Assembly (NCBI GenBank): GCA_031178005.1
Contig: JAPSJV010000021.1
Span: 1 to 49,324, forward strand
DNA length: 49,324 nt
Reading direction: 5' to 3'
Source of the DNA: Pseudarthrobacter sp.
GTDB taxonomy: Bacteria; Actinomycetota; Actinomycetes; Actinomycetales; Micrococcaceae
The notes below the pieces were generated by a model. The model saw nothing but the letters and a program-made list of their open reading frames with translations. It searched no databases and had not been told where the DNA came from. This document shows, piece by piece, positions 49,266 through 49,324 of the stretch (the stretch's first letter is position 1; each line of letters begins with the position of its first letter). The position numbers were made by a program, and so were the translations under genes.

Positions 49266-49324
49266 ATGATCGATAACAAAAATCTGAAGAAGTGGGAAGC
49301 GCCCACTCTCTCGGAAATCCGCGT
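49266..49324 (+). CDS. N-terminus of a PqqA-like precursor peptide, cut by right edge
   Basis: Twenty residues are visible: MIDNKNLKK then WEAPTLSEIRV. PqqA peptides carry W-x-x-P-x-x-x-(D/E)-(L/I)-R-(I/V) ahead of their G-x-E-x-T-x-Y core, and all of these positions match. A lasso leader (Y-x-x-P-x-L-x-x-x-G) matches W, P and L but not the Gly. GAAAGGAAAGAG precedes ATG 49266. Whether the Glu-Tyr core follows is beyond the window, so PQQ is only the leading guess among modified-peptide families. Confidence 0.5.
   Translation, partial: MIDNKNLKKWEAPTLSEIR

Noticed and set aside
49266..49324. Lasso peptide precursor as the first choice for the edge peptide
   Set aside because: The leader Gly expected nine residues after the aromatic is Arg here, whereas the PqqA pattern fits at all visible positions. 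It remains the second option.
1..49324. tRNA, rRNA, CRISPR arrays, insertion sequences, prophage or origin
   Set aside because: Read for T-arm motifs, evenly spaced repeats, transposase and integrase motifs, and clustered DnaA-box-like sites; none were found.

Overview
The window is high-GC DNA with strong GGAGG-type ribosome sites, many genes that look leaderless, and proteins typical of Micrococcaceae. The uricase closely resembles the Arthrobacter globiformis enzyme as I remember it. My best guess is a chromosomal piece of an Arthrobacter or Pseudarthrobacter species. I see no tRNA, rRNA, insertion sequence, prophage or CRISPR array.

Layout: 1-2.5 kb holds a fragment resembling a glycoside hydrolase and a secreted beta-helix protein. 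2.6-7.5 kb holds a P-loop kinase, an amidase and an agmatine deiminase facing a TetR regulator across a perfect palindrome, then a methyltransferase. 7.6-13.8 kb is a minus-strand operon (malic enzyme, malate synthase, DUF6986 aldolase-like protein, ureidoglycine aminohydrolase) divergent from an IclR regulator. 13.9-19.5 kb carries TrkH/TrkA potassium uptake, MarR plus an MFS exporter, and a CoA-transferase with permuted halves. 19.6-32.2 kb is the purine island: urate permease, uricase, guanine deaminase, guanine/hypoxanthine permease, XdhC, split xanthine dehydrogenase, a HAD hydrolase and an SDR. 32.3-36.8 kb is an Asp23/Gls24 envelope-stress cluster with an ECF sigma factor and a zinc-finger/Asp23 candidate anti-sigma factor. 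37-38.5 kb returns to purines (HIU hydrolase, OHCU decarboxylase). 38.6-47.5 kb is mixed: HAD phosphatases, GDPD, two EAL proteins, glycerate kinase and DUF proteins. 47.7-49.3 kb has a dipeptidase, a small gene with a perfect ribosome site and the start of a PqqA-like precursor peptide cut by the window edge.

Together the purine genes take guanine to xanthine, urate, 5-hydroxyisourate, OHCU and allantoin, then after a gap the ureidoglycine step. Glyoxylate is then captured by malate synthase and malic enzyme, and glycerate kinase may serve the glycerate branch. Allantoinase, allantoate amidohydrolase and ureidoglycolate lyase are not in this window. A recurring element (best copies TTTCGCATTGCGGAAACTAA at 38478 and a 25-bp palindrome at 22478) lies before several of these separate transcripts and is probably the IclR operator.

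Most interesting: the shared purine operator, the zinc-finger/Asp23 protein beside the ECF sigma factor, the PqqA-like precursor at the right edge, the structured leader before guaD, the amidase paired with agmatine deiminase, and a palindrome wrapped around a -10 box at 46582.
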